From Ustulina deusta (Eukaryota > Ascomycota > Sordariomycetes > Xylariales > Xylariaceae): a stretch of 64,000 nt of DNA. How positions within the stretch are numbered: the first letter of the stretch is position 1; each line of letters opens with the position of its first letter. Below, piece after piece: positions 23,894 to 35,650 of the stretch. A program made the position numbers and the translations under genes. The DNA lies in the NCBI GenBank assembly GCA_023159155.1, contig JAJNNX010000011.1, positions 620,001 through 684,000 on the forward strand, written 5' to 3'. Under the pieces are notes generated by a model. That model searched no databases, was not told where the DNA came from, and worked only from the letters and a program-made list of their open reading frames with translations.

Positions 23894-25716
23894 TAGAGTA
23901 TCGACCCACAGGGAAGATCGATAGCCTCGAAGCTTCGTCCCTGGTACTTTCAATATCGAAACGCCAATGGGACCTTGTATCTCTGTTCTTACGCGATCCC
24001 TTTCTTCCCGGGGCAGCCAAGTCGTTCTATTGCGATCTTGATTTTTTCAAGATCCCATTGTTGTACCAGGAGTGTCCGAATTATCGGGGTAATGGCATCA
24101 CACCCCTTTCAGCGGCACTGATGTCTGGTAGTATTCCCATCGTCGAAGAAATGATCCAACGGGGGTTTACTCTCCAAGTCAGTGATGGGGTGGCTTTAAT
24201 GGAAGGTAAACTTGGGAAGCATAAGATCCCAGACACTGTACGGACAGAGTTACCTCTGCACAGCATGGATTTCTCATGTCGTGCAGCAATGCTTGCCCAT
24301 GCCATTCAATCTGGAGATGTGGAAAAAGTGCGCAAGTATAGCACACTCCTTGACTCTTTCGACATTTGCGCCTTGAAATCCGCTGGGAGAGCGTTTACCC
24401 CTCTAGAGCTATCTGTGGGAGGTGGTCATATGGAGATTGTCTGCTTTCTCCTTGATGCTGGTGCCAATCCGAATTATTCCCTGTACTCAAACTATACAAC
24501 ACTGGAGTTGGCGGTATTCCAGGGCCACTTGAACATAGTCAAGTGTCTCCTGGACCGAATGAACGTGATGAATCCATCATTCTGACTACTGGCAACAAAA
24601 AAAGCATTGAGATTTGCAGCAGATAAAGGGCTTCTCAATATGGCAAGATTGCTGATTGATGGAGGGGCGGACATAAATGATGTGTCAGGGCGGTTTCCGT
24701 ACTGGACAACTCTTGAGACCGCAGCAGCGCAAGGCAGGCTCGATGTGGTCCTCCTTCTCTTAGAAAGGGGCGCCAACCTCAAAAAAGACATGCGGATATA
24801 TTATGTCCAATCTGTTATGTTCGCAGTCATGTACGGCCACCATTGTGTTGCAGAGCATCTTAAGCAATACGGGTCATGGGGAGAAAGGGACCAACGCCTT
24901 TCCGATAGTCTTGGTAACCCGGATGACCATCAAGTCCTGGTCCGGTATAACGAACACACTGACGTTTGGGACAATGTATTTGATGCCCAGTATAGCTTGA
25001 GGTCATCTGGCGATGGTTCTTCCGACGAAGACAATATTTCTGATGATGAGGTTGAGGGAGCCACAGAAATCGTGTACCTGCACCACGAGCCGAATTGCAT
25101 ACCTCCGACACCACGAAACGGCGTAGACCCTACACCCACCCAGTCCAGTCATCTTGACTTCGCCAATGAACACATGGCAATCTATGGTTTCACTTCACCC
25201 TGGACGCTAGAAAACAATGGAGTTATAGCAGAGATTAAGGGCATCGCCGAGACAGGTAGTGTGGTCCAACAGAGTGTGCTGCTAGCCCCAGTAGAGACCA
25301 ACTCTGAAGTGCCAACTACTAGTACCAGCCATAGTATTGTGAGCAATCACGCAACAGGCCAGGTGGAGACATGGAGACCGAGTGTTACGACGAGAGAGGA
25401 CGTCTCGAATTTTGACATGCGAGACACAAATTTCGCGGATGGGCAAAGTATGCACTCTAACTTCTTGGATATAGAATGGGAAGCGCTCATCACTGGTGCC
25501 AGCGAGTTTAACGGTACGAACGATACCGTTTGGGGTTTTCCAATACAGGAAATGCCTGGTTTTAACATGCCAGACATAGATGTCAAGGACGGAAAAAGTA
25601 TACCCCTCGACCATTTGGGACCTGAATTGGAAGGGCCCTTCGCTAGCCCGGGGATTAATGATGTGGAAGATAGCCTCTTGGAATTTCCTAGTGAGGGGAT
25701 AGCTGTTGATTTCTAG

Positions 25717-26690
25717 GCATGGTGTTTAGTTTCGTCATGTCATACCAAAATTCCAAGGGAATATTATTATGATTACTTCTCCTGTGACCCTTTTACCCTC
25801 GTGAGCTTTGCACCGGGTTATAGGCGACGACAATATAATATTGGTCGGCGGCCTTGTCAAGGATCTCGGTGTGACTCACTCTCGTACTTTTGAATAGCTT
25901 GGATAACTGTAACATTCTTAAAGTGTTACGGAGTATATAAGCTGCTATTGCTGACAAGGCACTAGGAACGTTGTTTTTGCCGCTACTTAAAGACATACCG
26001 GTAATTGATTCTCTCAAGCATAGCTAGATATAAATTTATAGCCTTCGTTGATGTTCTCGTTTACTTTTATTATTTTGTTTATATTTTCTTTCATAACAAC
26101 CCAAACTCGGGATCGTATCAAAGCGTGATCAAGTAGGTCATTCACGTGGTTTTGCCCATGTCGAGTGCAGATTAGTTTGCTGCGCTTGTTTGTTGTATGT
26201 ATGTCTCCTATTCAGATGCCGTGCATAATCAACCTTCTCAAGTGGCGGTCTGATCAAGGGAGGTAGCGTCGCATCGACTACTGCCCTTCTTAATTGAATG
26301 AAACCAATACCTACGCAGTACATATACGCAATCCAAGCCCACTGGATCAACCCCACCGCTCCTACGGGATGAACCGTCGCTGATTCGCCAAGGTGTACGG
26401 AGTAAGACGCCACGATGCAAGGAGCCATGGGTTGGCTGAGCTTACTAGAGGTTACATAGTCAGAGTGGGAGGTTTGGGTTGGATAATGGATGGCTAGCGT
26501 TGGAAGTTGGGTGGGCTGGCATTCCGTGGAGTGCGGTCCCGAGAAGCGTGGGCTATCGCTGGGGACCATCATTTCAGGCAGGCAGGTGATGAGGCAAGGT
26601 GTTTGCTGCTAGAGGGGATAATATCCCGGGCTTGATAGCACATCGTAGGAAGCAGTATATTACTAGGATTGCTGATTTTGTCCCAGGTCC
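25717..26690. other. Intergenic, 1 kb
   Basis: Between the ankyrin pseudogene and the 3' end of the P450. Several overlapping open frames on the minus strand near 26138-26572 have no motif. Nothing functional recognised. Confidence 0.5.
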
Positions 26691-28330
26691 CTACTCAACA
26701 ATTTGTCCTGCTGCTCGGGTGAGGGACACCAGACATCCGTGAGCGCTCTTTGCTGTTAGAGCTACCTGTGCCTGATAGGGCTTCTCGTCTTCGCTCTTGA
26801 TTCCACTAAACTCCTGCAAGATGCGCGATATTATATAGGAGGTCTCCATAGTCGCCTTTTGCTGTGCCAAGCACTGCCGAGGCCCAGCTCCAAATGGCAT
26901 GAACGTGAATGGGGGAGGGCTGTAATCGTTCTCCCAGCGGGAGGGGCGAAATTCATTAGCATCAGGACCCCAGATCTTCGGATCGCGGTGGAGCGTAGAG
27001 AAGGAGGTATCGAACAGAGTGCCGGCTGGAGCGAACACTGGAGCAGTGCCATCCGAGCCTCCTCCGGCGGGTAGGACTGTGTCTTTCAAAGAAATGCGAT
27101 TGTTCTGGGGAAACACAGGGTATAGGCGAAGGGCTTGTCATTAAGTTAGCGATAGCTTCTGATATAGAATCAAAGTTAGCAGGCCTACTTTCAGTGATGA
27201 CATGTTGTAGAGACTTGATCCGCGGTAACTGGTCGAAATCAAGTGGCGCATCACCCAGGGCTAGGACTTCAGCTCGTACATGGGCACATATAGTAGGGTT
27301 GCTGGCCAAGTTTCGGATGACATGGCTGATTAGAGAAGCGGTTGTTTCCGTTGATGCCATCATGGCTTGCACTGTCTGGTTCCGCAGAATGGTCCGATCA
27401 TCGGTCTTTCGTGCCATGTTGAACAGCAGAGTACGTTGATTTGTCTTATCTTGGCTGTCTTCAAGCGAGCTGATCTTTTTGCGATACTTGATAGCTCTGT
27501 CAACATATAAATTGGCAAATTTGTGAACTTTGTCGCATGCCTTGAGCCAGGCACCCTTTGGCATCAAGAAGTTTAGAGGTCCCAGGGCGATGCGTAGTCC
27601 GCAGCCGTTGAAGCCAGCCTGGAATGCATCGAGAAAGCCCTCTGCATGCGATGGAGGAGTGCCTGAAAGTATGCCAATAGGCTCTCCGAACAGGAAGAGC
27701 GTATTCATATCGAGGTACTGGAGCGCATGTGTTAGTGCGCTGGGAGGGTAGGTGGGGATTAGGAAGACAAACCAGTCTTAAGATATATGGCTGTAAATCA
27801 AACTTAGAGCCGTCTTTTGGGATCTGCTCTAGTAGAATACGCAGATGCTGTTCAAGAGGACCGAAATCGGAGATATTGGACCTGTGGAAGCTGGGCTTGA
27901 GCAGGTCGTGGGAGAGCTTCCAGTCAGAGCCGTCGGTTGTGATAAATCCCATGCCGCAGAATGGGCTCATATTGCGTAGTCGCAGAGGCTGAATGCCCCA
28001 GTCTGCAGCATTCTTGGAGAAGACTGCTCGAATGTTTTCTGGATGAACAGAATATATGGCACGCGAACCGAAGTTTAGAGCTTCGAAAGTATGGCCATAT
28101 GTATCATATCGCCGCTGGTGCTCAACCAGAAATTGGTTTTTGGTAATTGCATCTCCCGTGCGCAGAAAGATATCCAGACCGAAGACAGGGTCTTTGTGCT
28201 TGTAGCGGGTTGCGGACTGGCATCCATGCTGTTGGGCCGCGAGTCGCAGTTTATAGGCCATGTACAGCCGATATGCCGCGGAAGCGGCAACAAAACACGC
28301 GAGGAGCGACAGCAGCGGCGTGGCAGTCAT
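26691..28330 (-). CDS. Cytochrome P450 monooxygenase, CYP52-like
   Basis: An ER-bound heme-thiolate monooxygenase of 509 aa. It has an N-terminal membrane anchor (LLSLLACFVAASAAYRLYMAY), the I-helix ASTETTAS, the K-helix E-x-x-R reformed across an intron (ETLRLYP), the FRPSRW PERF-like segment and the heme loop FMPFGAGPRQC, whose Cys near residue 450 is the iron ligand. The I-helix lacks the usual A-G-x-D/E, with S-T-E-T-T instead. Exons: 28330-27773, 27717-27189 and 27133-26691; both introns are 55 nt. The pattern around the heme and the n-alkane-type C-terminus resemble CYP52/CYP63-like fatty-acid or alkane hydroxylases, but a tailoring role with the adjacent methyltransferase is equally possible. 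It lies on the same strand as the methyltransferase, 507 bp downstream of it. Confidence 0.9.
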
Positions 28331-28837
28331 GATGGCTTTGGTGTGGTGGTGAGGATAGCAGCTCGAGTGTGTTTGAGGAGGAATGGGCTGCCAGAGATGA
28401 CATGACGTTCACACTTTTTTCCTTTGTGCTTTCCCTCGAAGTGCCACCCGTAGTACAGCGACCAATTAGTATTAGCGTTTAAAGTCACCGGCCGAGCCCG
28501 GTCCCCATCACTCCTGTTGCTGCCTCTACTGGTAAACTTTTGCTGCTACTGTAAGGTTGTTGTACACTATTGATGTCATGTCCCAAAGGACGGGGGTGGT
28601 AATTCTTAGTGGGCCTATGAGTACCGTTTTCCCTACCACACTACAAGTGTCACTGCCAAAACTACTATGTATGTAGGTGACTCAAAGTAGTTACTTAGTA
28701 TATATCAATAAACCGTGCCCATTTTCTAGCGTCTGATGAGAGAGAGTTTACCACCTCAGTTTGTATTGAACATGGCTATATGAATATCCGAGGGATGCCC
28801 AGTGAACGCTCTCATTCATTCGTCTTCATTTCATCAG
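28331..28837. other. Intergenic, 0.5 kb
   Basis: Spacer between the P450 start and the methyltransferase stop. Presumed P450 promoter; no distinct motif picked out. Confidence 0.5.
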
Positions 28838-29872
28838 TTACGATACACGATTAGCCACGAATTCAATAACACACACATTCGGCTCCATCCACGCAAAAGC
28901 CTTGTCATCCCAACCCATCTCCTCGCTAGAGCGCAGCCAAGCCTGCGTCTCCCACTTCGACCCCGTCTCCCTACCAGCCTGCTGAAACATCTCATCAAGA
29001 CTCTCGGTATTGTGCCGCCAAGTCTTGACCGACGGGTCCCGCTTGACTGGCACGCTCTGCGCGGTTGGATTCCCGATCTGATTCCCTACGATCGAGGATC
29101 CCGGCCGCGTGAACCCGATAAGCGTCTCCAGAGCCTTCACTTGATCATCCCAGTCCCACTGATGCAGCAGCTGGGAGACGAGGACGATGTCGATCTTGCT
29201 CTTCAGCGCGACGAGCTCCGGGGATGAGGACGACAGGAAATCGGCCTCGATGAAGGCGCCGCGGAAGCGGTCGCGGTCGCGGAAGAACTCGTAGCCCAGG
29301 TCGACGTGGTTGACGATGTCGACGCCGAAGAGGTTCTCCGAGGGCGCGCCGTCGTACACCAGGCGGCGCAGGTCGTGCCCGATGAAGGTGCCCACGTCCA
29401 TGAAGGATGCGCCGCCCTTGAGGCGGGACACGATGCCCGGGTACGCGGGGAGCCGGCACAGCTGGGGCGTCAGCCACACGCCGAGGTCGATGCACGGGTA
29501 CGCGCGGATGTCCCAGGCTTTGTCGCGCTGGTTGGACCGCCGTCAGCTCTGGTCTGACCTGATCTCATCCGATCCGCCGGGCTGCTGCGATGAGGCGACT
29601 TACGATGAGGTGCACATGTTCTACTTGCTGATCTCGCGGGACGTTGCTGTACTTCTCGAGCAGGTCTTGCGTCTGTGTCAACCTGGATCAGTTCAAGGGC
29701 GGGCTCTGTCGGGATCTTGACAGGGCTAGGCAACAGGGGTGGGTATTCTGTTCCGTACCTCGGGAACTAGACGGCTCGCGATATCAGCCGTGTAGAAGGG
29801 CACCTTGAGGCGGTCCTGCGCCTTGGCGTACTGGGGCTCGGAATAACTGGTACTGGATTGCGGGGATGCCAT
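28838..29872 (-). CDS. SAM-dependent methyltransferase
   Basis: A 290-aa class-I methyltransferase in three exons (29872-29759, 29672-29604, 29527-28838; introns 86 and 76 nt, phase 0). Motif I is FMDVGTFIGHDLRRLV, then the acidic strand VDIVNHVDLGYEF and the post-motif DIVLVSQLLHQWDWDDQ. The preceding RDKAWDIRAYPCIDLGVWLTP matches a set of fungal methyltransferases commonly found in secondary-metabolite clusters (known from family resemblance, not tested). The substrate is unknown. The start ATG is followed by QSSTSYSEPQYAKAQDRL. The gene is divergent from the rhodopsin-like gene (911 bp apart) and lies upstream of the P450 on the same strand, which suggests a shared pathway but does not prove it. 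Confidence 0.82.
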
Positions 29873-30783
29873 GGCAGAGAGAGAAATGGCGAAGGGGGGA
29901 TAATAGGGTGTGTTGGAGAAGATAGGATGCGATGAACATGGAAAGTGAGAAAGATCTCAGGGGTGTCGATGAACGAGTGTGCAAAAATAGGTATGCACGC
30001 AAGGTGCCAATAATAAGAGATAGATGGATCAGCGATTCAGATGCCGACAAGGGGAATAGTGTAACGATCTAGCTAAGCCATATGATTATGTAATCTCGGG
30101 TCTAAAGGGGTCATGTTCTCAGGTAGAGGTAGAGGCCGTTGCTAGAATTCCAAAAGGGTATCTAACAATAACCAGAATAATCACTGCGCAAAGGGCTGAC
30201 TTAGGTACCTAGGTACGTAGTAGCTGCAGAGGAGACGTCTTAGAGTGGGTACCTATACCGATTCCGCCGCATTGGCACCCACTCCAGCCTCCTGATAGGC
30301 TCACTAGTCTAGCCGTATTGGAACGGACCGAATGCCGGAAGGCGGGGCTACCGTTGCATCGGAATCCTCTACTACTATACCTACTTAATACTTAGTATGC
30401 AGGCATCTACTAGTTACCTGTAGGTAGTAGGCATATCATTCAGTCGTATCAGATAAGCCATAAGGCGAAAAACCAAATAGCGCTGATAGGACTCGAACCT
30501 AGCCACCTTATGACCTGGCTATCCAGTAGAACCTCACTGTATCTGCCAACCCCCCTTGCCAAGCTATATTTAGACGGATGCTGCAAACTACCGTAGGCCA
30601 CGCCGTCATCAGCGGCCCGCGCCAACCCCCGTCTCCGGTGCGGACACTAACTCCCTAGGTTAGGTATATCTGATCTCCCCGACGCCAGCCCAGCTGTTTC
30701 TCGCATCTACTAACTAACCACCTGGTCTAGGTCGTTCGTCTTTTCCACCATAGTAGCATCTGGAGCCGTTTCGTGCGCCTGCC
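29873..30783. other. Divergent intergenic region, 0.9 kb
   Basis: Holds the promoters of the methyltransferase (minus) and the rhodopsin-like gene (plus), and a tRNA-like relic near 30.48-30.54 kb. No regulator site could be assigned. Confidence 0.5.
30477..30545 (-). pseudogene. tRNA-like relic, CAT-anticodon-like
   Basis: On the minus strand the 3' part is a good T-arm (CTAGG, TTCGAGT, CCTAT) leading to AGCGCTA, with GGTCATAAGG before it. The 5' acceptor half and D-arm are not recognisable. The 3' half resembles the relic at 11216-11278, so the two may be diverged copies of one tRNA or tRNA-derived element. Confidence 0.3.
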
Positions 30784-32210
30784 ATGGCGTCCTATAACAT
30801 CTACTACGTGCCGTCCCCGACACACTCCGGCATCTACGCCGTGTCGTCAGTCCTCGTCTTCTCCTCGTCCCTCTGCGTCGGCCTCCGCTACAAGGCGCGA
30901 CGCATAAGGGCCGCGAGATGGGGCGTTGATGACTGGCTCGGCCTTGCCACCCTGGTGAGGCCTTTCTCTCTCTCTCTCTCCTCCCGCTTACCAATGTGTG
31001 TGTACCCGAGCTGATATTCCCCAGCTGCTACAATGGGGCCTCGCCATCATCCTCATTTATGGTATGTGATCTTGACGGTTTTCGTTCTCGCTGCGTCTCA
31101 CTAGGCGGTAACTGGTTCGCTGCTTAGGCGCGTCGCAGGGCACCATTGGTAGCCACACCGATGTCGACCCAGAGACTGGGGCCATCATCAACACGCCGCA
31201 CGGCAATCAGATCTCGGTGGTATGCATGCATCTCATCTCCACCATGTCCCGAGCTGTCGTTGTCATCATGGTCGTCACCGCACTCGGTTTGTTTCCCTTG
31301 TGTGGTGCTGACCACAGTAATTATTAGTTCGGCTCCATCTCCGCCACCCTGACAGTCCTCGCCCTCGGGACCCTCAAATCCAGCGTCGTCACCTTCTACC
31401 GCTGCATCTTCATCGGCGAGGGGTTCCGCGCAGCGTCCCTCGCCGTCCTGGTGTTCATCGCCCTCTGGACCACGGCCTTCTTCTTCGCCACCGTCCTCGA
31501 GTGCAACGGGCATAACCTGAACCTCATCTGGAAGTCCCTCGCGACCTTCAAGGGCCAGTGCCAGAAGTACAAGACGATCCAGCTGGCGCACTGCGCCACC
31601 GATCTCGTCGTCCTGTCGCTGCCGCTCCCACCCATCTGGAAGCTCAACATGTCCGTTCGCCGAAAGCTTCTGCTGTTGCTCATTTTCCTCGTCGGTTTCG
31701 TGTACGTCACCCGCTCTGTAAGCCCGTTGGAGGCTATTTGCTGACTGTCGGATGTGATAGCTCCCTTGCGGCGGGCACTGCTCGTCTCGTCATCGTTGTG
31801 GAGGATATTGTGGAGACCAGCCCAGGGGCTCGTGATGTTCTAGGTATGCCATTGACTCTGAACTTATACTCCCAGAAGGCTACTGGCCTTTAACAGGTAC
31901 CGAGACGAACGTTCTCGTGTGGGCGTACGTCGAGGTCGGCATGGCCATCGTTGCCGCGTGCCTGCCCACCCTTAACCCCATGCTCGACACCCGCAGCCTG
32001 GGCGGCATCGTCGCCAGTCTGCGTTCCAAGATCTCCCTGGTGTTCCACGGTTCTAAGAGCAGCCAACCCTTTAGCGAAGAAGGCAGCAAGATTGATGGCT
32101 CGAGCGGCGTGGAGCTATACCCTCCTGAACCCTCAAATCCTAGCCATGAATTCAGAGAGATAGACAAGGCCGATGCCATCCGCAGGGCGCCTCAGGAATC
32201 ATGGGCGTAG
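30784..32210 (+). CDS. Rhodopsin-domain integral membrane protein (fungal seven-TM family)
   Basis: A 356-aa polytopic protein of the fungal rhodopsin-domain/PTH11-like family, without a CFEM module. Features: N-terminal helix VSSVLVFSSSLCVGLRYKAR with the family-typical R(Y)xxR; DDWLGLATLVLLQWGLAIILIYG; the loop VTFYRCIF; then CATDLVVLSLPLPPIWKL, strongly conserved in this family; and a hydrophilic C-tail. Six exons: 30784-30954, 31025-31061 (37 nt), 31128-31219, 31328-31701, 31761-31843 and 31897-32210; the sum divides by three. Members are orphan receptors or membrane proteins. Some are reported in infection signalling or near metabolite clusters. The role here is unknown. Confidence 0.83.
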
Positions 32211-32594
32211 CTTGTGCTGGTCACGATGTAAAGAGGATAGAGCAGCTGATGTTGCGAGAAGTCGCATGCGGACGCAGATTATCACATATTGTCATGATCC
32301 ACGTACTAACGAAGGAGAATTCGTGTATATACCCCTCGCCTAGCCGCGGAGAAATCGCGGGCCTCGTGGCACAACGAATGTCGCCCTACCCCACTATACT
32401 AGTTTAGTTTCGCTCAACGCCGTATTCGTGGCCAGCTTCGAGTGTTGATATGTCTTTGGTTAAAACGACGGACGCGCAAAACTCCATAGTATAAAACCAG
32501 TACCATCCGCTGTTGCTCTGTTTGTTATACGTGCCACATCTCCAAGGACTGTGCCATACGCATCTGAGGAAGGTAGGCGCAAAATACTCTGGGG
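32211..32594. other. Intergenic up to the retrotransposon
   Basis: Ordinary-composition DNA ending at the target duplication AGCGT (32595-32599). No gene seen. Confidence 0.5.
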
Positions 32595-32599
32595 AGCGT

Positions 32600-32918
32600 T
32601 GTAACAAGGGCATGTATTATAGGCTTGGAACTTAGTCATATTTAGCTAATAATTCTCTAGAGGTCTTAAAGTCCATAGCTTCTTTTTTTAAATGTTCGAA
32701 CTTGGGATTCTTATAGCTTATTTATGCCTGTTTGCTATTAAGCTATTTAGAATATATTTTATAACTCTATTAATACAAAAAATTATTAAGTTTTTATATA
32801 TATATGTATAATTTATATAACTTTTTATTTTTTTAATAAAAGCTTATTTATTTTTTTGTAAGCTTATATATTATATTAATAATATAGCTAGTAGTTTAAT
32901 ATATTAATCCGTATAATA
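32600..32918 (-). repeat. LTR (left; 3' LTR of the element)
   Basis: 319 bp beginning TGTAACAAGGGCATG. It aligns end to end with the right LTR, almost all differences being transitions. Its outer roughly 90 bp are little mutated, while its inner part is almost pure A/T. Confidence 0.9.
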
Positions 32919-35049
32919 CTATTTTTTTTTTAATGCTTGCTTTTAAGTATTTTTATAGTTAAATAACGTAAAAGTTTACTAGTTTTTTTAAGTTATATTA
33001 ATAAAACTAATATATAGCTTTTTTTGTTTTATTATTATATAAATAATTATAAAGTTTTTAAAAAAAAATTTATTTTTTTTATTTAGTAGTTTTTAGATTT
33101 AATTAAAGCTGCTTTTTATAAGACCTAGTTAAAGTTAAGCAATATTTAATTGCTAATGTAATAAAGCTTAATAAATAAAATATAAAAAAAGTTATAAATT
33201 TTTTATTTTTTAAATAAAGTAAATCGGATAGTAATAAAAGAAATAATTTTTTAGATTTTAAAAAGTTTTAATATTTTTTTATTAAGCTTTTTTGTGGGTT
33301 GTTTAGTTTTAATATTTTTAATATTTAATATTATTAGTTGGTTTTTAGTATAAGTAAGTGCTTTTATTTTTTTTTATTAGTTTATTTCTTTTTTTTTAGC
33401 AGTTTTTTTTTAGATATTTTTATATGTTTTAGTAAACTTATATTATTTAATATACATACAGCTAATTTTTAAATTATAAAATATGCTAAAAAAAAATTAT
33501 AAGTTATTAAGTAATATTTATAATTTATATAGAATAAAATTATATATATAAACATAAATATAATATTATTATATATAAATTTTATTATAAAAAATAAATC
33601 TTTTTAATTAGTTATTTTATAATTAATAAACGTTTATAAATAAACTTTTAAAAACTAGTTAAATTGTTTGGTTTAATTATTAGTTTAAAAATAAAAAGCT
33701 ATGCTTATATATAGCTTAATTTTTATTAATTTAAAAAAGTTTTTTTATAAGTATGTAATAAATCTAAAGTTTTTCTTAGAAATAATATTAAAAAATATAT
33801 TATATAATCTTTAATAAACTTTTATAAATATTTTAATAAAATTATTAGTTTTTTTTTTAGATTTTTAAAGCTATAAAATAAGCTATTTTTATAAAAAAGT
33901 TAATTATTACTTATATAGAGTTATAACTATTTAAAAAAAGTAGGTCTATAATAAAATCTATTATAATTGATTATTATAAGCTATAATAAAGTTCTATAGG
34001 TTATAGCAATCTATAGGGGGCATACTATAAGATTTTGTTTTGCTAGCATTATAAATATTTTTATATATATTTTTATACTAATATTTCTAGGTTTGGCCAT
34101 TAGAAATTATAAATAATTAACTTTATAGTTTTATCTATCTTTATATGTTTTGCTACTAATATGTTATATTTAGACTTTATTATGTTTTTTTGGATAGCAA
34201 TAAGTATTTATAGCCGGTCCTTTTTATATAGTAAACCGTTTTATATTTTAATGTTTTTATTAGGGTTTTCTAGCTATAAAGCATATTTAATATTTTTTTT
34301 TTTGTTTAGCGGACTTTTTTTATAAAGTTTTGGTTTTATTGTAGTATTGTTAAGCTATATAGTTGTTTTAATATTAGTAGGACTACTACTACTACTAGAA
34401 ATAGTATACTTTATGAGTAAAAAAAATATTTATTTTATAAGACTGTTTTTATTAGTTAGTTTTTTTTTTTTTTTTTTTAAAGTAATATTAAGCTAGTTTA
34501 AATATAATATTAGCCTTTTTATTAAGTTGTTCTAATTAATAATTAATTATAAACTAATATATAAATAATTACTAAGTTTATTATGTTTGTTTATAATTAA
34601 GAACTTTTATAGTTATAAAATATATAAAGTTTTAGTAATTTAAATAGATCTTAATTTTATATTTAGTATTTTTTAAATATTAGTACTAATAATTAAAAAA
34701 ATCTATTATAACTAGAAGCTTTTTATTATAAATTTTGTAATTTATTTTTATTAGTATGAGCTTGTATAAATAAAAAGCAACTAGATATAGTTGTCCGTTT
34801 GGGTCTTTTTATAATAGAACTGCTTTAAAAGCGAAATTTAATATATTAGTTTTTATATATACGATTTTTTCTGGGTTAAAATATATTAAAATAGGGGCTA
34901 TAATAAATTAGTATTTTAGTTTTTTAAAAGTTTTACTTATTATTTTTATTTATTTTTACTCTTTTTTGTTTTTTTTATTAATATTTATAAAAAGTTTAAT
35001 AATTACTAAGAATTTTTTAATAAATTATTAATAAAAGTTAGTAAAGCTT

Positions 35050-35650
35050 ATAAACTATTATAATTCTTATAAGGTATTTAAGGTTTTTTATTTATTAATA
35101 TAGTTTATTTTGTTTAGTATTATAAAAATTCTGTTAGTTCTAATAATATAGCTTAAAAACTTTACTTTTTATATTTATTACTTATATTTCTAAAAAATAA
35201 CTATTAAATTATATTATATTAGTTGTTTTAGGACTTTTTTAATTAATTGATTATGTTTTTTTAGTATATTAGTATAGATTAATAAGTTATTTAAATAAAC
35301 AAAAAATCTAATATTAATAAAATTATAAAATATATTATTTATTATAGCTTGGAAAATTACTAAAACGTTTATAAGTTTTATTAATATAACTATATATTTA
35401 AAAAGGCTATATTTGTAACAGAATGCTGTTTTTTTTTTTGGTTTTTTTTTTAATACGTATTAAAAAGAATCTAAACTTTAGGTTAATTTTAGTAAATTAT
35501 TTAGCTATTGTAAAACAGGCTTATAGCTTTACAATTAATAGTATTAAGTACTGGACCGGGATTATTATATTATTTAAACTTTTATAGTTAACTATAGGTT
35601 ATAAGGGATTATTTAGGTCTTTTTTATTAATAAATATTAAAAAAGCCCTA
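35050..35650 (-). pseudogene. Gypsy reverse-transcriptase remnant
   Basis: Reading the minus strand gives a Ty3/Gypsy polymerase core with in-frame TAA/TAG stops and N for D replacements: INKKDL, PIVNY, FTKINLKF, YLNNLLIY. The catalytic YxDD is changed to YLNN, so this copy cannot be active. The D-to-N and Q/W-to-stop changes are G-to-A or C-to-T. Confidence 0.85.

Larger units (their letters stand above)
19746..25716 (+). pseudogene. Clr5-domain ankyrin-repeat gene, broken by stops and a transposon
   Basis: The 5' end encodes a Clr5 domain: HKATILTLFLLDN...LHQVASYMEK, then NQYEYQPRKWRVKKKV after a 52-nt intron (19865-19916). Ankyrin-like units follow (for example LLLDAGANVN-type and TPLELSVGGGHMEIVCFLL), then a long acidic, probably disordered tail to the stop at 25716. 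In-frame stops interrupt it at 19761 (codon 6), 20808, 21108, 21418 and 24583, and frames shift near 20340 and 21120. A DNA transposon sits at 21970-23893; removing it and one TA copy joins both halves in frame (LLV to EYRPT). Each stop can be reached by one C-to-T or G-to-A change, as expected from RIP or deamination. Clr5-ankyrin proteins are fungus-specific, variable in number and of uncertain function. The gene is almost surely non-functional. Confidence 0.8.

Noticed and set aside
34385..34400. Short ACT/CTA repeats within the AT-rich element
   Set aside because: Too short and irregular for a CRISPR or satellite; a by-product of low complexity.
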